Positions 1-11,732 of a DNA stretch of 64,000 nt are shown one piece after another. The notes beneath the pieces are model-generated. The model was not told the origin of the DNA. It ran no database searches and was given only the letters and a program-made list of their open reading frames with translations. This stretch comes from Liquidambar formosana (taxonomy: Eukaryota > Streptophyta > Magnoliopsida > Saxifragales > Altingiaceae), in NCBI GenBank assembly GCA_039720395.1, contig CM077831.1, positions 10,404,333-10,468,332 of the forward strand, read 5' to 3'. A program made the translations under genes and the position numbers. The number at the start of each line of letters is the position of its first letter. The stretch's first letter is position 1.

Positions 1-695
1 GTTTCTAGGTCCCTTCGAGTAACGTCCACCTCTGTGTTATACTTGTAGTGCTCTGAAAACTCATTGCATATGTCTTCCCAAGTCCGGGTTCTATTCTCAT
101 CCAAGGATAAGAACCATTTCAAAGCAGAAGTGGCCAAGGTTTCATGGAACATTTGAGCTAAAAGCTCGTCAGTAGCCCCTCGAGGGTGCATAGCTCGCAC
201 GTACATCTTCAAATGAGTCTTAGGGCAACCCGTCCCATCGAACTTTTCTAACTCCGGCATCTTGAATTGTAGTGGAATACGAGCCGTTGGAAACAGGGAT
301 AGAGTCCGCACATCGACCATGTCATCAGCCCTGCGAATCCCTTTTATGGTTCTCTCCAAAGCTTCTACCTTGCTAGCTAACACGGAATCACTGCTAGTAC
401 CTTTCCCCTTGGCTTCCCCTTCTAGGTCGGTGACCTCAGGTTTCGAGCTACTTTCCCCCCTTGTCTTGGTGTTCTCATTGGATTGAGGTCCTTCTTCGGT
501 GCCAGCCCCATGAGGTATACCCGAGGAATGGGCCTTAGAGCCATTTTGTTCAAGATCCGCCATCTTCTGTTGGTTCTCTTGAGCCATTTTCAATGCGGTA
601 TCGGATGTCTCGGCGGTATGATCAAGCTTGGCCATGATGGCTTTCAGGCAAGCCTCAAGGTCGAAGTGCCCCTCACTAGTTCTTTCGTCGGCCAT
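1..695 (-). CDS. gag: gag polyprotein of element A, N-terminal part
   Basis: Structural capsid protein of a Tat-type gypsy element, which would assemble into cytoplasmic virus-like particles. I translated the minus strand from the ATG at 693-695 to the window edge and found no stop (about 231 codons, C-terminus missing). The first 90 or so residues are polar and charged. They are followed by a stretch with LERTIKGIRRADD, SLFP, FKMPELEKFDGTGCPK, WFLSLDE and HYKYNTEVDVTRRDLET, the retrotransposon gag capsid fold seen again in element B at 4500-5030. The start is chosen as the first ATG after the leader with a continuous frame. It is the only clearly undamaged coding stretch in the window. Confidence 0.88.
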   Translation of the reverse strand, partial: MADERTSEGHFDLEACLKAIMAKLDHTAETSDTALKMAQENQQKMADLEQNGSKAHSSGIPHGAGTEEGPQSNENTKTRGESSSKPEVTDLEGEAKGKGTSSDSVLASKVEALERTIKGIRRADDMVDVRTLSLFPTARIPLQFKMPELEKFDGTGCPKTHLKMYVRAMHPRGATDELLAQMFHETLATSALKWFLSLDENRTRTWEDICNEFSEHYKYNTEVDVTRRDLE

Positions 696-1550
696 GTCTG
701 TCTGATGGGTGGACTCAACACTCACTAGGCGCCCTTGTGGATTGCGGATCCAAGCCAGCACGTCTATAAATAGAAAAGTTTTAACCTTTAGCCTAAGGAT
801 CTGTCCTAAACCTCCATATTTTCCTTAATGAATTCGGTCTCTACACCATGTTCAATTAATTCATTCCTTTTATCCAATTACCTTTACAGGGGTCATGGAT
901 TAAGGGTATGTTTTAAAGAATAGGGCATAGAGTCCTTCAATTAGGTTTAATTAATCCCCTAGGACTAGCACATCACAAACATAGCTTTACATCCTATTTC
1001 CTTAATTTATTCCTCCTAACCCATGGCCTTAACGAAGGCTAGGGTTTAAAGGTCTATATTAAGGGCATAAGATATAAAGCCTCACACCACAAACACGGCA
1101 TAGCATCATTACAAACAATTGTGGGTGCATAAAGGTGAGACCGTAGTGTCCTACAAGTCTGTCTATATGGACTAATGATAAGGGTAGGCTAGGGTCCTTC
1201 ACTTGCTTGAGCAATCCTTATACCTAACCACATGTGGCATCAGGAACGCCGCGTGGGTCCAGCAGTACGTGATTAACTCATTTAATATACCCAAGGGCAA
1301 GCCCAAGGGTACTAGGCAAGAGAGGTTGATAGCTTTCGCCCCAACACATGGAATCAAGAAAACCAAGGTTGAGACTAGGCCGATCGTTGGCAAGGATACA
1401 TCGAGGGACATCGATCCTAACATGCAAGAGTTTGCGCACACAATGCAATAAATGAAAGCACACAATCAAGCGGATGCAATGTGATTGATTTTAATTAAAC
1501 ATAAGAAATTAACCTAGCCCAATTAAACTTTATAGAGTCTGGCCCACAAA
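696..1550 (-). other. Untranslated leader of element A
   Basis: This lies between the primer site and gag. It is AT-rich with no long convincing frame; the short open frames at 1199-1469 on both strands overlap one another and have no recognisable domain. Tat elements commonly have leaders of this size. I see no other feature. Confidence 0.6.
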
Positions 1551-1568
1551 TCCCCAGTGGAGTCGCCA
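1551..1568 (-). promoter_or_regulatory. Primer binding site of element A
   Basis: Read on the minus strand, three bases after the LTR end, the sequence is TGGCGACTCCACTGGGGA. It begins with TGG, complementary to a tRNA CCA end. Ogre/Tat elements are reported to use tRNA-Arg; the position and sequence type fit that, but I did not match it to a tRNA. Confidence 0.8.
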
Positions 1569-3560
1569 AACTGTGAACCCCGGAAATTGGGCCCACGAGG
1601 GATTGAAAAGAAAGTGGGTTTGAAAAAGAAAAAGGAAAGGAGTCGCCACCTTATTTTTTAAAGGAAACAAGGAAAACCCTAAAAATCAGGTTGTTTTAGG
1701 AAAACAATTTGAATGACTCCATAAAAAAAGGAAAGGCAAAAACCAATCTTTTGAAAACCAAAGAAATCGGGGATTCGGAGGCTAAGTTATGACATGGGAA
1801 GGTTCTAGGCAAAGCCTATAGGCACCCATGTCACCCTTTCGGTCTCTCAGTTCATTTGGGCTAAATTAAAGTCTTTCTATACAAAAATCAGCAAGTATAT
1901 CATCACAAGAATTGCATGCATATCATATATTTCATTCATCCATCCATGCATAATAAGCAAATAAAAACAGAAAATAAAGAAAAAGAAAACAAAACAAAAA
2001 TAAACCTAGGATGCTTGGATCCTAGAACGGACTTGAGCCTCACGAAGAGCGCCTACGTACCATGCAACGAAATACATGGATCAAAGTCCACGTAGTTCGA
2101 TTAGAACTAAGGTTAAATCCTAATACAAACCTATGGTTAAAACCCTAGGTTTCCTTATTTGATCAAAAGAGTTGAATATGATAGAAAGTTTGATTTTAGG
2201 AAAGAAATCCACAAAATGGAAACTTTAATAAAAACCAGAATTTTGTTGGTTAAGGAAACCTCTAATTAAACCATAGGATCATATTAAAAATTAACCCTAA
2301 ATAGGGAGAAGAGAATGAGTTAAGAAGAAAGGTGAATTGGGGCACCTTCACACCCACTTACCTGAGCGTAATTAGCTCCAAGCATTTAGCCATTTCAGAC
2401 ATAAGCAGCCCTATTTGCCATGGGACAAATACCACACCTATTTGCACCCTTACAAGTGCTCAAAACCATGCAAAAACACTAACATGCAAATCTGGACAGA
2501 ATAGTATTATGACCTAAAATCATCCACTAAGCATGCCAATAGCAAAAACAGCGAACAATAATAAGTCCTAACATATTCCTAGAACCATATCATGCATAAA
2601 AACCCTAAAACATACTAACATGCATGCAAAACTATCATGTTTACTCCATATGAAAAACATATACAGCAAACACGAAGAAAAACCAAATAAAAAAGTCTAC
2701 TTTATCATGCTATATGAAAACAAACACGAAACAATGACTCTAAAACCCTAAACTCACAAATATGCTTAAAAACATACAAAACATACTTTAATCATGCTAA
2801 AACCAAACTAAACAGAAATTAAATCATGCATATTAACTAACTAAAGCAATATAACATGATGAAAATCCTAACTCTAACATGCAATGACACTAATCCTAGC
2901 ACAAGGACAAACAGGAGCACAAGAATCACAACTATGCATTAAAAACCTAAAGGACAGCCCTAAAGCATGCTAATCAGTAGATAAAAAATAGATATTCCAT
3001 GTATATTAACTAGCTAGAGTGTTAATACATGATAAAAAAGTTACCTTTAACATGCAATAGGCCTAACCCATATGAAAACCTAGTTTAAGCTTGAATAGAG
3101 AAGGAGAATACCTTAGGAAGGGCCTTCCTTGCTGCTGTATGCAATTGTTCGTGGCTCCTCAGGTCTTTAGAGTGAATCAAACCAACACGAATCCTCCTCT
3201 TTGTCAAAGTGGTATCACAGCAAAGAGATCAAAACTCACTCAACTTTGAAAAGAAATAGAAAACAAAAAGAGAACAAGAGAAAAGAAAAAGTGATTCTCG
3301 TCACTTTGCAGCAGCAGCAACTTCAATCGCGTTTTTGGGTATGAAAACGTTGGATTTGGACAAAGCTTATGAAATACAAAGTTGTAGAGAATTGAATTAT
3401 CTTTCTACCAAGACCAATTTCATCAAATTCTGACTTCGGATGAAAAAGTTATGATTAAAATACGACTGCTGGTTTTCAGAAAATCTGCTGCTGAATTATG
3501 ACGAATTTCACTCCCTCCAAACCCTCTTCTCTTCTCCCCTGTTTAAAGACATTAAGAGAG

Positions 3561-3568
3561 TATTTATA
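3561..3568 (-). promoter_or_regulatory. TATA box of LTR A
   Basis: TATAAATA on the minus strand, in the sense orientation of the element. It lies about 140 bp downstream of a strong inverted repeat, the same arrangement as in the other Tat LTRs here. This marks the likely U3/R boundary about 30 bp further on. Confidence 0.6.
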
Positions 3569-3707
3569 GCTGAAATCTGGAGTTTCCCTTTCCTTCCTGG
3601 ACTAGGTTTCCTTGGAGAATAATCAAAAGGTATTTTATAATGATAAAAGACTTCTAATCTGAATTGGAAAAGGAAATTGTCTTTTATAAAAATTGGGAGA
3701 CTGACCG

Positions 3708-3771
3708 CTAACACGCATGCACATGTATCGTATGTGCGTACACACACTCATCACATACGTACACGTGTTAG
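3708..3771 (-). promoter_or_regulatory. Inverted-repeat box upstream of the TATA box in LTR A
   Basis: The outer arms are CTAACACG and CGTGTTAG; the inner arms are CGTATGTG and CACATACG, about 64 bp in all. It occupies the position that the CTCGGGTGACC box occupies in the LTRs of B and of the two solo Tat copies, but the sequence is unrelated. Function is inferred from position only. Confidence 0.5.
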
Positions 3772-4361
3772 TGTCATGATAAAAATGGCTAATTTAATAA
3801 AATAATTTTCTTTTCATTTTAACCAAAAATCTCATGCTGTGATTCGCACTAATTCTTCAAGGATAATCCGTAAATAACCACACTAAACTCATCATCAGGC
3901 CATATCAAAATTGAACTTCATGAAACACTTTTGAGGGTAAAATGATGACTAATGAAAGTCAATTTGAAAAGATTTGGTTGGTAATTGTGAGTCAATTAGA
4001 GCTAACCCAAGGAAGGGTCAATTAACCAACTTGAACTACATCGAGCCATTTTAATCCCGAGCCATTGACTTACCAAATTGAACCTAGAAATACCTCTTAT
4101 GCATCCATATGAACTCCAATTGACAATTTGGAGATCATTTCAAGGTCAAATGAAAAGTTTGGGACTTAAAAGACGATTATGCCCCTCAAGTCACAAAAGC
4201 TCTTATTATCCCTCAAGATCAACTCCAATTTGAACCAAAATTCATATCCATTGTCCTTGTGACTCTAGAAAACTAATGCAAGTGACTAGACTCAAAAACA
4301 AAACAAAAACATGCATGAAATGATGAGCCCTAGTAAGGTGGTGCAAAAATGGGGTGTGACA

Positions 4362-5352
4362 GTCCCCATTGTCCATAATCAATCCAACCCATCTGCCCAA
4401 GCTGGAGGCCAAGCCCAAAATCCACCACCTCCACATACTCAATCATCACCTCAAAATCCACCACCTCCACTACAAAACATCCCTATTTACACCCAATCAT
4501 CTACTTTCATCCCCACCACTGAAAATCCTCCTATGAGTGATGACCAAAAGATGATGGCTGCAAGGATGTTGGCCTTGGAGAAGACTTTGAAGGGTATTCG
4601 CCATGCTGATGATTTTGTGGATATCCACACTCTTTCTCTCTTCCCTCAATCGAGATTGCCGACTTTATTCAAGATGCCAGAATTGCAGAAGTTTGATGGA
4701 ACGGGTTGCCCTAAGATTCACTTGAAAATGTATATCCGAGCAATACAACCTCGTGGTGCTTTCGAGGAGTTGATGGCTCAATTATTCCATGAATCACTTA
4801 GCACTTCTTCGCTGCATTGGTTTCTAAGCTTAGATGAGTCAAAGACTAGAACATGGGAAGACGTGTGCAGGGAATTCACCGATCACTACAAGTACAATAC
4901 GGAGGTTGATGTGACAAAGAGAGACTTGGAGACTACCAAACAGGCGGCAAATGAATCTTTCTCTTCCTACATTACTAGGTGGAGGAAGAAAGCTTCTAAA
5001 ATGTTCGATAGGCCTAATGAAGAAGAATAGATACGAATGATGGTCAAGAACCTATTGCCTATATATCACAAGCACTTGTTCGCTCATCACTTCCCCACTT
5101 TCAAAGCCCTGATTAGTTCTGGGACACAAGTGGAAGATGCCATAACTGATGGCACCCTTAAAGTTGAAGATCCTTCAAGGTTTCGTCGGATAGGGAACAA
5201 TGGAAAGGCACCTGCTGAAGTGAATGCAATCGCTACACAACAGCCATGGAACATTGGCAACAATTCTACTCCTCGTCAATTCTCTAATTTGTATGCACCA
5301 CTGGACAAGGTTTATGAAAGATTGAAAGCAAGGGGCATCCTCAAACCCCTAG
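4362..5352 (+). pseudogene. gag: gag of element B, broken
   Basis: Capsid protein homologous to the gag of element A (shared FKMPEL.KFDGTGCPK, LHWFLSLDE, TRTWEDVC, HYKYNTEVDVTKRDLE). The N-terminus is a proline-rich low-complexity run and the original start was lost when element A inserted at 4361. An in-frame TAG at 5028-5030 most likely replaces CAG. The frame then continues (MMVKNLLP, HHFPTFKALI, VEDAI) until a frameshift between 5353 and 5372, after which the zinc-finger part is read in the next frame. The apparent ATG at 4311 lies inside the LTR of A and is spurious. Confidence 0.85.
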
Positions 5353-7782
5353 ACCCCATACAACGAAAATGAGTACTGCCATTTTCATCAATCCAAAGGC
5401 CATAGAACAGACCGTTGTGCTCATCTCAGACATGAAATACAAGACCTCATTGACAAGAAGATCATAGGCCCACCTACCCCTCCTAGCCGTCCCAATGTCA
5501 CTCAAAATCCTTTACCATCTCATAACCCATCCCCTACTTCTAATGTCAATGCAATAGAAGATTCACCTCATTCACCTCAACCCATTCGCCATTACACCAC
5601 TTTGCCTATGAGTCTCACCAATGTATTTCACTATTGCAAGAAAAAAGGCCTTATCACTCCCCTTCCACCCAAGCCTTCACTCATCCCCGACCCATCATTT
5701 TGCCTATACCACAGAAATTCTAGCCATGATACCAAGGATTGCACCTTGCTAAAGAAAGTGGTCCAAGATTTGATTGATAAGGGAGTTCTGATGGTTTTGC
5801 AGCCAAGTCCATGCAAAGTGCCTACTTTACTGCCCGCCATACATGGAGAAAACATGCAAGAGATCGATATGCTAGAATGGGCAAATCCCGAGAAGAAGCC
5901 TATAGGGAAAGAAAAGGTTGTTGAAAAGGAAGTGCCGAAGAAGCCAAGTAAGCCTCGAAAGTCATTTCAGCAACAATTGAAGGAAAGGTATGATGCCGGA
6001 GATCCTGAAGGAGGTTTATTGGGGGAACCATCTGGGAAGTTTGACTTCTATGTTCTCTACACCGCACCACCTCCAATAACCATTCCTGTTCGTGCAACCG
6101 GATGGGGAAATCCATGGGAAGATGAGCAACCAGCAGAGAAATCCCCAGTCCATGCAACTGGATGGGGAAAATTGGTGGAAGATGAATGGTCAACAGAAAA
6201 ATCTCTAATGCAAGAGGTAGATATGCTTGAATGGGGGGACATCATGGGTGAAACCTATAGCGATGAAATAAATGATCTATGGGCAGACTCTGAAGAAGTT
6301 GATCACTTGACTAGGGGCGGTCATCACTTCAAACCATCCTACCTTAAGAATGAAAATCCGGTGGAAGCACTAGAGAAGGAGCAAAGACCTGAAATCTACG
6401 ATGAAGAGAATGAAGTCTTAAAGCAACTGAAAAAGACTCAAGCCAACATTACCATATGGGGATTGCTTATGGCTTCTCTCAAGCACCGCCAGACTATGCT
6501 TAAGCCCTTGAACCATGTCCAAGTACCTATCGATACTTCACCGGAGGGGTTGGTGAGCCTTATAACCCCTGTTGAGAAAGCAGCTGCCATAATCTTCACA
6601 GAAGTTGATTTGCCAAAAGGGAGAAGAGATCATGTGCAAGCCTTGAACATAACTGTTGATACCTTAGGGAAACGGGTTCCCACCGTCCTTATTGACAATG
6701 GTTCCGCTTTGAATGTGTGTCCACTTCGTACTGCTACATCTCTTGGGTTGGGACCTACAGATTTTGTACCATCTGGGCAATCAGTGAGAGCATATGACAA
6801 CACAAGAAGAGAGGTAATTGGTATGGTGACCTTACCATTAATCATAGGACTGGCAGAGTTTGAGGTTGAATTCCAAGTTCTCGATGTTCCTGCCTGTTTC
6901 AATCTCTTGCTAGGTCGACCATGGATCCATCCAAATGGGGCCATCCCATCATCCTTGCACCAAAAAGTTAAATTCCCTTACAAAGGATCTATTATGACCC
7001 TACAAGGAAACTATGAACTCGCTACCAGTCAAATGTCAAGAATCCCCATTTGTGAGATCAAGCACGATCCTTCAGATATGCCGTTGTCAGGATTTGAGTA
7101 CATGCAAGTCATCAACTCAGCACCCGCAGGTAGAGAACTTGTCCCACTAGACTTTTCACCATATGGGAATTTGCGTATTGCTGAAATCATGAAAATCATG
7201 GGTTTCTTTCCTGGCATGGGAATGGGACCAGGGCACCGAGGAATTTCAGAGCCAATTAAGCACCAGTGGGCCTTGCATACCTTTGGCTTGGGATATAAGC
7301 TAACACAAGCAGATTACAAGGAACGAGCGCGGCTGAGAAAAGAGAAAGAGACTGCTAAAGCACGTGGACACACTGTTATCCACCCGCTTAAGCTTTACAA
7401 GCCAACCTTAAATGGGTGCTTTGTGAAAGAGGGGGAAGATTTCCCATATTGTGGTTTTCTGGAGCCTACTTATGTGGAGTCCATTGGAGCTAGAGTCCAT
7501 GGGTTTGAAATTTTCTTTGAGACCGAGTGGTATCTGATCACAGCAACCATGGTTGAGGATTCAGCAATAGATAGCGACAGGAGAAGAAGAGGATTGGGCA
7601 AACAACATGGATTCCGAGGTTATGGGCCGATTGTTTTCAGAATGTGTGCTAGCCATCGAAGATTGTGAAGAGGTTCCAGTTCCAGCATTCCAGGCAGTCA
7701 GCAAGCCACTTCAAAATTGGTACACCAAAGGATCCCCCGTTCTTGTTCCGAGGAAAGAAGAGTCTAAGCCAGTAGAGGATAT
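5353..7782 (+). pseudogene. gag C-terminus, aspartic protease and G-patch-like region of element B
   Basis: The frame opens with a zinc finger-like CHFH...GH...C motif (near 5377), then a second C-H-H-C motif (FCLYHRNSSHDTKDC, near 5698). A charged spacer holds two 20-residue repeats (6091-6210). The retropepsin-like protease follows, with the active site LIDNGSALNVCP at 6691-6720 (DNG in place of the classical DSG or DTG, as is usual in Tat elements) and the downstream LLLGRPW flap-side motif. A glycine-rich G-patch-like stretch follows near 7187-7243. The frame shifts once near 7600, and the reading frame ends at TAG 7784-7786 unless the intron at 7783 is removed. Confidence 0.85.
6091..6210 (+). 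repeat. Two 60-bp tandem coding repeats
   Basis: Two exactly 60-bp units each encode a 20-residue peptide of the form (R/H)ATGWG...EDE...EKS. The flanking phrase MQE(I/V)DMLEW also occurs twice (near 5854 and 6208). This is a small in-frame duplication between the second zinc motif and the protease; function unknown. Confidence 0.7.
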
Positions 7783-7930
7783 GTAGGTTTTCTTTTGAGT
7801 CTTGAGTCAGCAAACAATCTGTCTTTGTTTAAGTATTTCATTTGCTGAGTCATTTAGAGTTGTCGTAAGTGTTGTTTTGTTGTTTCAGAGTCTTCAATTA
7901 GTGATTGGTACTTTCTTTATTTTCTCGCAG
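7783..7930 (+). other. Putative intron between protease and RT of element B
   Basis: A strong donor (AT|GTAGGT) overlaps the stop codon of the upstream frame, and the acceptor follows a T-rich tract (TTTTCTCGCAG). Removing 148 bp joins GAG GAT AT with A GAT TAT, erasing the stop and giving a continuous frame (E-D-I-D-Y-I-H) into the RT region. Ogre elements are known to carry a spliced intron at this place. Splicing here is inferred from sequence only. Confidence 0.6.
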
Positions 7931-9435
7931 AGATTATATCCATTGTCTTCGTGCCTTTTTGTCTCTTAATGTGTGTGGCATGGAAATAGACCCTAGAGAC
8001 GCTGATGTTGCTCCTGAGCTCATTGAGCAAAGGAATAAAGGGATAGCACAACCAATTACAGAAGAACTAGAATCAATTAATCTAGGGACAAATGAATTGC
8101 CAAAAATAATTAAAATTGGTACAACACTTTCCCCTTCTGAAAAAGAACAATTGGTTGAGTTATTGAGAGAGAATCTTGAAGCGTTCGCCTGGTCTTATGA
8201 AGATATGCCCGGAGTAGACACAGACATAGTGCTAGCATCACATTCCAACCAATCCTGACATGAAGCCTGTTAAGCAGAAGTTAAGGAGAATGAAGCCTAA
8301 ATGGGCGTTAAAGATAAATGAATAGGTGATCAAGCAGATAGAAGCTAAGTTCCTTAAGGTCGTGGAGTACCCTGAATGGCTTGCAAATATAGTACCAGTT
8401 CCAAAGAAGGATGGCAGAATGCGTATGTGTGTAGACTTTCATGACTTGAATAAGGCATGCCCTAAAGATGACTTTCCACTACCACACATTGACGTGTTAG
8501 TCGATAGTACCGCAGGGCATGCTCTTCTTTCTTTTATGGATGGTTTCTCGGGTTAGAATCAGATCAAGATGGCACCAGAAGATATGGAGAAAACGTCCTT
8601 CATCACTCAGTAGGGGACCTATTATTACAAAGTAATGCCATTCGGGTTAAAGAATGCAGGGGCGACTTATCAGAGAGCTGCTACCACCTTGTTACATGAT
8701 ATAATACACAAAGAAGTCGAGGTTTATGTCAACGACATGATAGTCAAGTCCAGGGATAGGGAAGGATATGTAGCTGTGCTCAGAAAGTTCATCGATCGAA
8801 TCATAAAGTACAAACTTCGCCTCAACCCTCAAAAATGTGCTTTTGGAGTCACTGCGGGAAAGCTGTTAGGTTTTATGATAACACAGAGGGGAATTGAAGT
8901 GGATCCAAGCAAGATCAAGGCCATTCTGGAGATGCTGCCGCCTAAGAATGAGAAGGAAATCCGAGGTTTCCTAGGAAGATTGTAGTACATAAGCCGGTTC
9001 ATAGCCCAACTCACTACCATTTGTGAGCCCGTTTTCAAGCTGCTAAAGAAAGGAGAACCAAAAGAATGGAATGAGGAATGCCAGAATGCTTTTGAAGCCA
9101 TTAAACGCTACTTAAGCAATCCACCGATACTGGTTCCATATAGAGAAGGAGAGCCGTTGTTGCTGTACTTAACCGTCACAAAAACTGCTATGGGGGCAAT
9201 GCTTGCACAATACTTGGAAGAGTCGAGGAAAGAGAATGCCATCTACTATCTAAGTAAGAAGATGACAGACTATGAGGTGAACTACAACGCTGTGGAAAAG
9301 ACTTGCGTGGCATTGGTGTGGGCCTGCCAAAAACTCCGCCATTACATGCTATCTTTCCAGGTGTTCCTTGTTAGTTGCATGGATCCACTCAAATATCTAC
9401 TTGAAAAGCCGATGCTGACCTATCGTACTGCGTGA
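7931..9435 (+). pseudogene. Reverse transcriptase and RT-linked RNase H of element B, inactivated
   Basis: This would copy element RNA into cDNA. RT motifs are in order: AFAWSYEDMPG, PVPKKDGRMRMCVD, KDDFPLPHID, SFMDGFSG, MPFGLKNAGATYQR, the catalytic box, LNPQKCAFGV and GFLGRL. The catalytic box reads YVND instead of YVDD, so a catalytic aspartate is lost. There is a frameshift near 8232 and in-frame stops at 8323, 8554, 8611, 8983 and 9433, several consistent with CAG to TAG or CGA to TGA. The RNase H follows (SKKMTDYEVNYNAVEK, ALVWACQKLRHYM); its first acidic site reads YLTVTKTAMGAML, with no aspartate at the expected place. Confidence 0.88.
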
Positions 9436-10149
9436 TGGTTAATGTTGTTATCAGAATTTGATATCAAGTATGTGGTACAAAGCTCGATAAAAAGGAGGGT
9501 CATTTCAGAACACTTGGACGAGAATCCAGTTTCAGAAGGAGATAGCATTGAACAAGAGTTCCCTAACGAGGATATATTGGAGATAGAAAAAAAGCCATGG
9601 AAAGTCTACTTCGACGGCGCTGCAAACAAAAGGGGCTTCGGCATTGGAGTCTTGTTGATTTCTCTTGATGACGCCCACACCCCTCTGGCAATGAAGTTAG
9701 GGTTCGAGGCCACAAACAACATCACCGAATATGAAGCTTGCATTCTAGGGTTGGAAGCAGCCTTAGAGTTGGGAGTTGAAGAGTTAGAAGTGTACGGAGA
9801 CTCAGCTTTGATTATCTGCCAAATCAAAGGAGAATGGAAGACTCGAGACGAGAAGTTGTTACCCTATCATGCTTATCTAGAAGCACTTACCAAAGAATTC
9901 GACAAAATAGAGTTCCACTACTTGTCAAGGGTAAAGAACCGCTTTGCTGACGCTCTCGCTACACTTGCATCCATGGTGGAAATCCCAGAAAGCGGAAATG
10001 TTCGTCCACTCGTGATTGAAAGAAGGAAAGAGCCAGTGTACTGCTGCAGTATTCAGAATAGTCAAGTAACAGATGGGCGTCCGTGGTTCTATGACATCCA
10101 GAGGTTCAGTAGAGAAAATGGAATATCCTGTAGGAGCTTCGAAGGTTGA
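9436..10149 (+). pseudogene. Second, archaeal-type RNase H (aRH) of element B
   Basis: An additional RNase H domain between the RT-linked RNase H and integrase, the hallmark of part of the Tat lineage. The four acidic residues can be placed: YFDGAANKRGFGIGV (near 9607), TEYEACILGLEAALE, VYGDSALIICQIKGEW and NRFADALATLAS. All four are intact although the linked RNase H is degenerate, so this domain probably did the RNA degradation. It is part of the pol frame after the stop at 9433; the open stretch ends by frameshift around 10120-10150. Confidence 0.85.
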
Positions 10150-11329
10150 CAGGCATACGTTGAGGAGATTGGCTACCCACTACATCATGTGCGGAGGAAA
10201 GCTATACAGATGATCCTACGACGGCATCCACTTGCTTTGTGTAACAGAGGAAGAAGCTCAAAGAATAATTGAAGAGATACACGAGGGGGCAGGAGCACTT
10301 CACATGAATGGTTATATGCTAGCTAAGAAGATTGCTCGCCTCGGTTACTATTGGACCACCATGGAAAGAGATTGTCATATGCATGTCAAGAAGTGCCATA
10401 ATTGTCAAATCTTTGCCAATGTTCAGCACCTTCCATCAATGCCTTTGAATACTATGTCATCCCCTTGGCCCTTTTCAACTTGGGGAATAGATATCATTGG
10501 AAAGATCCATCCTAAGTCAAAGGAAGGTCATGAGTTTATCTTGGTGGCAATAGATTACTTCACTAAGTGGGTAGAAGCAAAATCCTACAAAACCTTGGGG
10601 TCAAAGCAAGTGGCCCATTTCATTAAGGCCCACATTATTTACCGATATGGGGTTCCACATGAGATCATATTAGATAACGGACAACACTTCCGAGGCGAGG
10701 TAGAAGAAATCTTGCAGAAGTACAGCATTCGAGTTCATAAGTCCTCTCCTTATAGGCCACAAACGAATAGAGCGGTTGAAGCAGCTAACAAGAATGTAAA
10801 GAGCATGCTACAAAAGTCAGCTAAGAAGTACAATGATTGGTCAGAAAGGTTGCCACTCGTCCTATGGGGTTATCGCACTTCAATGAGATCTTCTACAGGT
10901 GCTACACCGTACTTGTTGGTCTATGGCATGGAAGCGGTACTCCCAATCGAGCTAGAAATTCCTTCTCTCAGGGTGGTAATGGAAGATCAACTGTCTGAAA
11001 TGGATTGGGTACGAAATAGGTATGATGAGCTAGTTCTGCTTGATGAAAGGCGTTTAAATGCTTTGTACCATATCCAAGGTTATCAGCGCAGAATAGCTAA
11101 AACTTTCAACAAGCGCGTTAAGGATCGTGGCTTAAGAGATGGAGACATAGTGCTGAAGGAAATTCATGCGCCTATCTTTGATCCAAGGGGCAAGTTCAGG
11201 CCTAATTGGGGCAGACCCTACATCACAAAGGAGATATTGCCAGGAGGAGCAGTTCGATTGATGGATTCGGATGGAATAGAGTTCTCTCAACCAACCAATT
11301 TAGATCAACTCAAGAGATACCATGTGTAA
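10150..11329 (+). pseudogene. Integrase of element B
   Basis: Inserts the cDNA into chromosomes. The N-terminal HHCC zinc site (EIHEGAGALHMNG ... KKCHNC), the DDE core (WGIDIIG, EIILDNGQHF, NRAVEAANK) and a C-terminal basic domain (DGDIVLKE, KFRPNW) are all present, ending QLKRYHV at TAA 11327-11329. The long frame from 10232 is intact. Just upstream it is cut off from pol by a frameshift and by TGA at 10211-10213, which probably replaces TGG. The catalytic triad looks complete. Confidence 0.88.
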
Positions 11330-11732
11330 AGCTTGATAGGTTGAAAACCTGTAAGGGCGGCCTAGGCAAAAGAAAAGCATCAACTACGAGGGCCTGATTC
11401 TCCATCATTCAAAAAAAAAAAAAAAAAAGGGAAAAGAAAGAAGAAAAAGAAAGAAAAGAAAAAGAAAGAAAAGAAAAGAAAAAAAGAAAATGTTTACAAA
11501 CATGATGGAGATACATAGGCAGCCCATAAAGTTACCTTGGGTGCGGTCCAATTGAAAAAAAAGAAAAGAAACAAGGGGCATGACAATGTATAAAGCAATT
11601 CATAAATCAAAGTTAATTGTTTGATGGCAATTCATTCAAAACTAGAGAAATTGATAATAGTTTTATTAGTAATAATTGCAAGTCTCGAAGGACTATTATT
11701 GTGCTTAACATGCTTAAAATTCAAAAAGGTTG
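11330..11732 (+). other. Post-integrase spacer of element B
   Basis: Contains a purine-rich run (11409-11492, mostly A with scattered G) and a segment (GATACATAGGCAGCC near 11510) that resembles sequences commonly seen just after integrase in plant Tat elements. No coding potential. A matching homopolymer run follows the integrase of element G (37110-37163). Confidence 0.5.

Larger units (their letters stand above)
1..4361 (-). mobile_element. Element A: Tat-type Ty3/gypsy retrotransposon, 5' part
   Basis: The element reads right to left: 5' LTR (4361 to 1572), primer site (1568-1551), leader, then gag (695 to 1), which leaves the window. The gag matches the Tat-type gag of element B in the same motifs. 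It interrupts the gag of B at 4361/4362, so it is the youngest layer on this side. The expected target duplication on the right is gtccc (4362-4366); its partner lies outside the window. The open gag suggests a fairly recent insertion. Confidence 0.88.
1572..4361 (-). repeat. 5' LTR of element A (2790 bp)
   Basis: On the minus strand it begins TGTCACACCCCATTTTT and ends GGGGTTCACA, followed by the primer site. The solo LTRs at 30470-33479 and 38401-41464 share the same start, so all three are related Tat LTRs. It contains a TATAAATA box at 3568-3561 with an inverted repeat upstream at 3708-3771. It is A-rich with many short direct repeats and no coding potential. Confidence 0.9.

Noticed and set aside
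1199..1469. Overlapping short frames on both strands in the leader of element A
   Set aside because: Mirror-image frames with no domain, in a position where a leader is expected.
4311..4361. Apparent start of the gag frame of element B at 4311
   Set aside because: These codons lie inside the LTR of element A. The frame is fused by chance across the insertion border.
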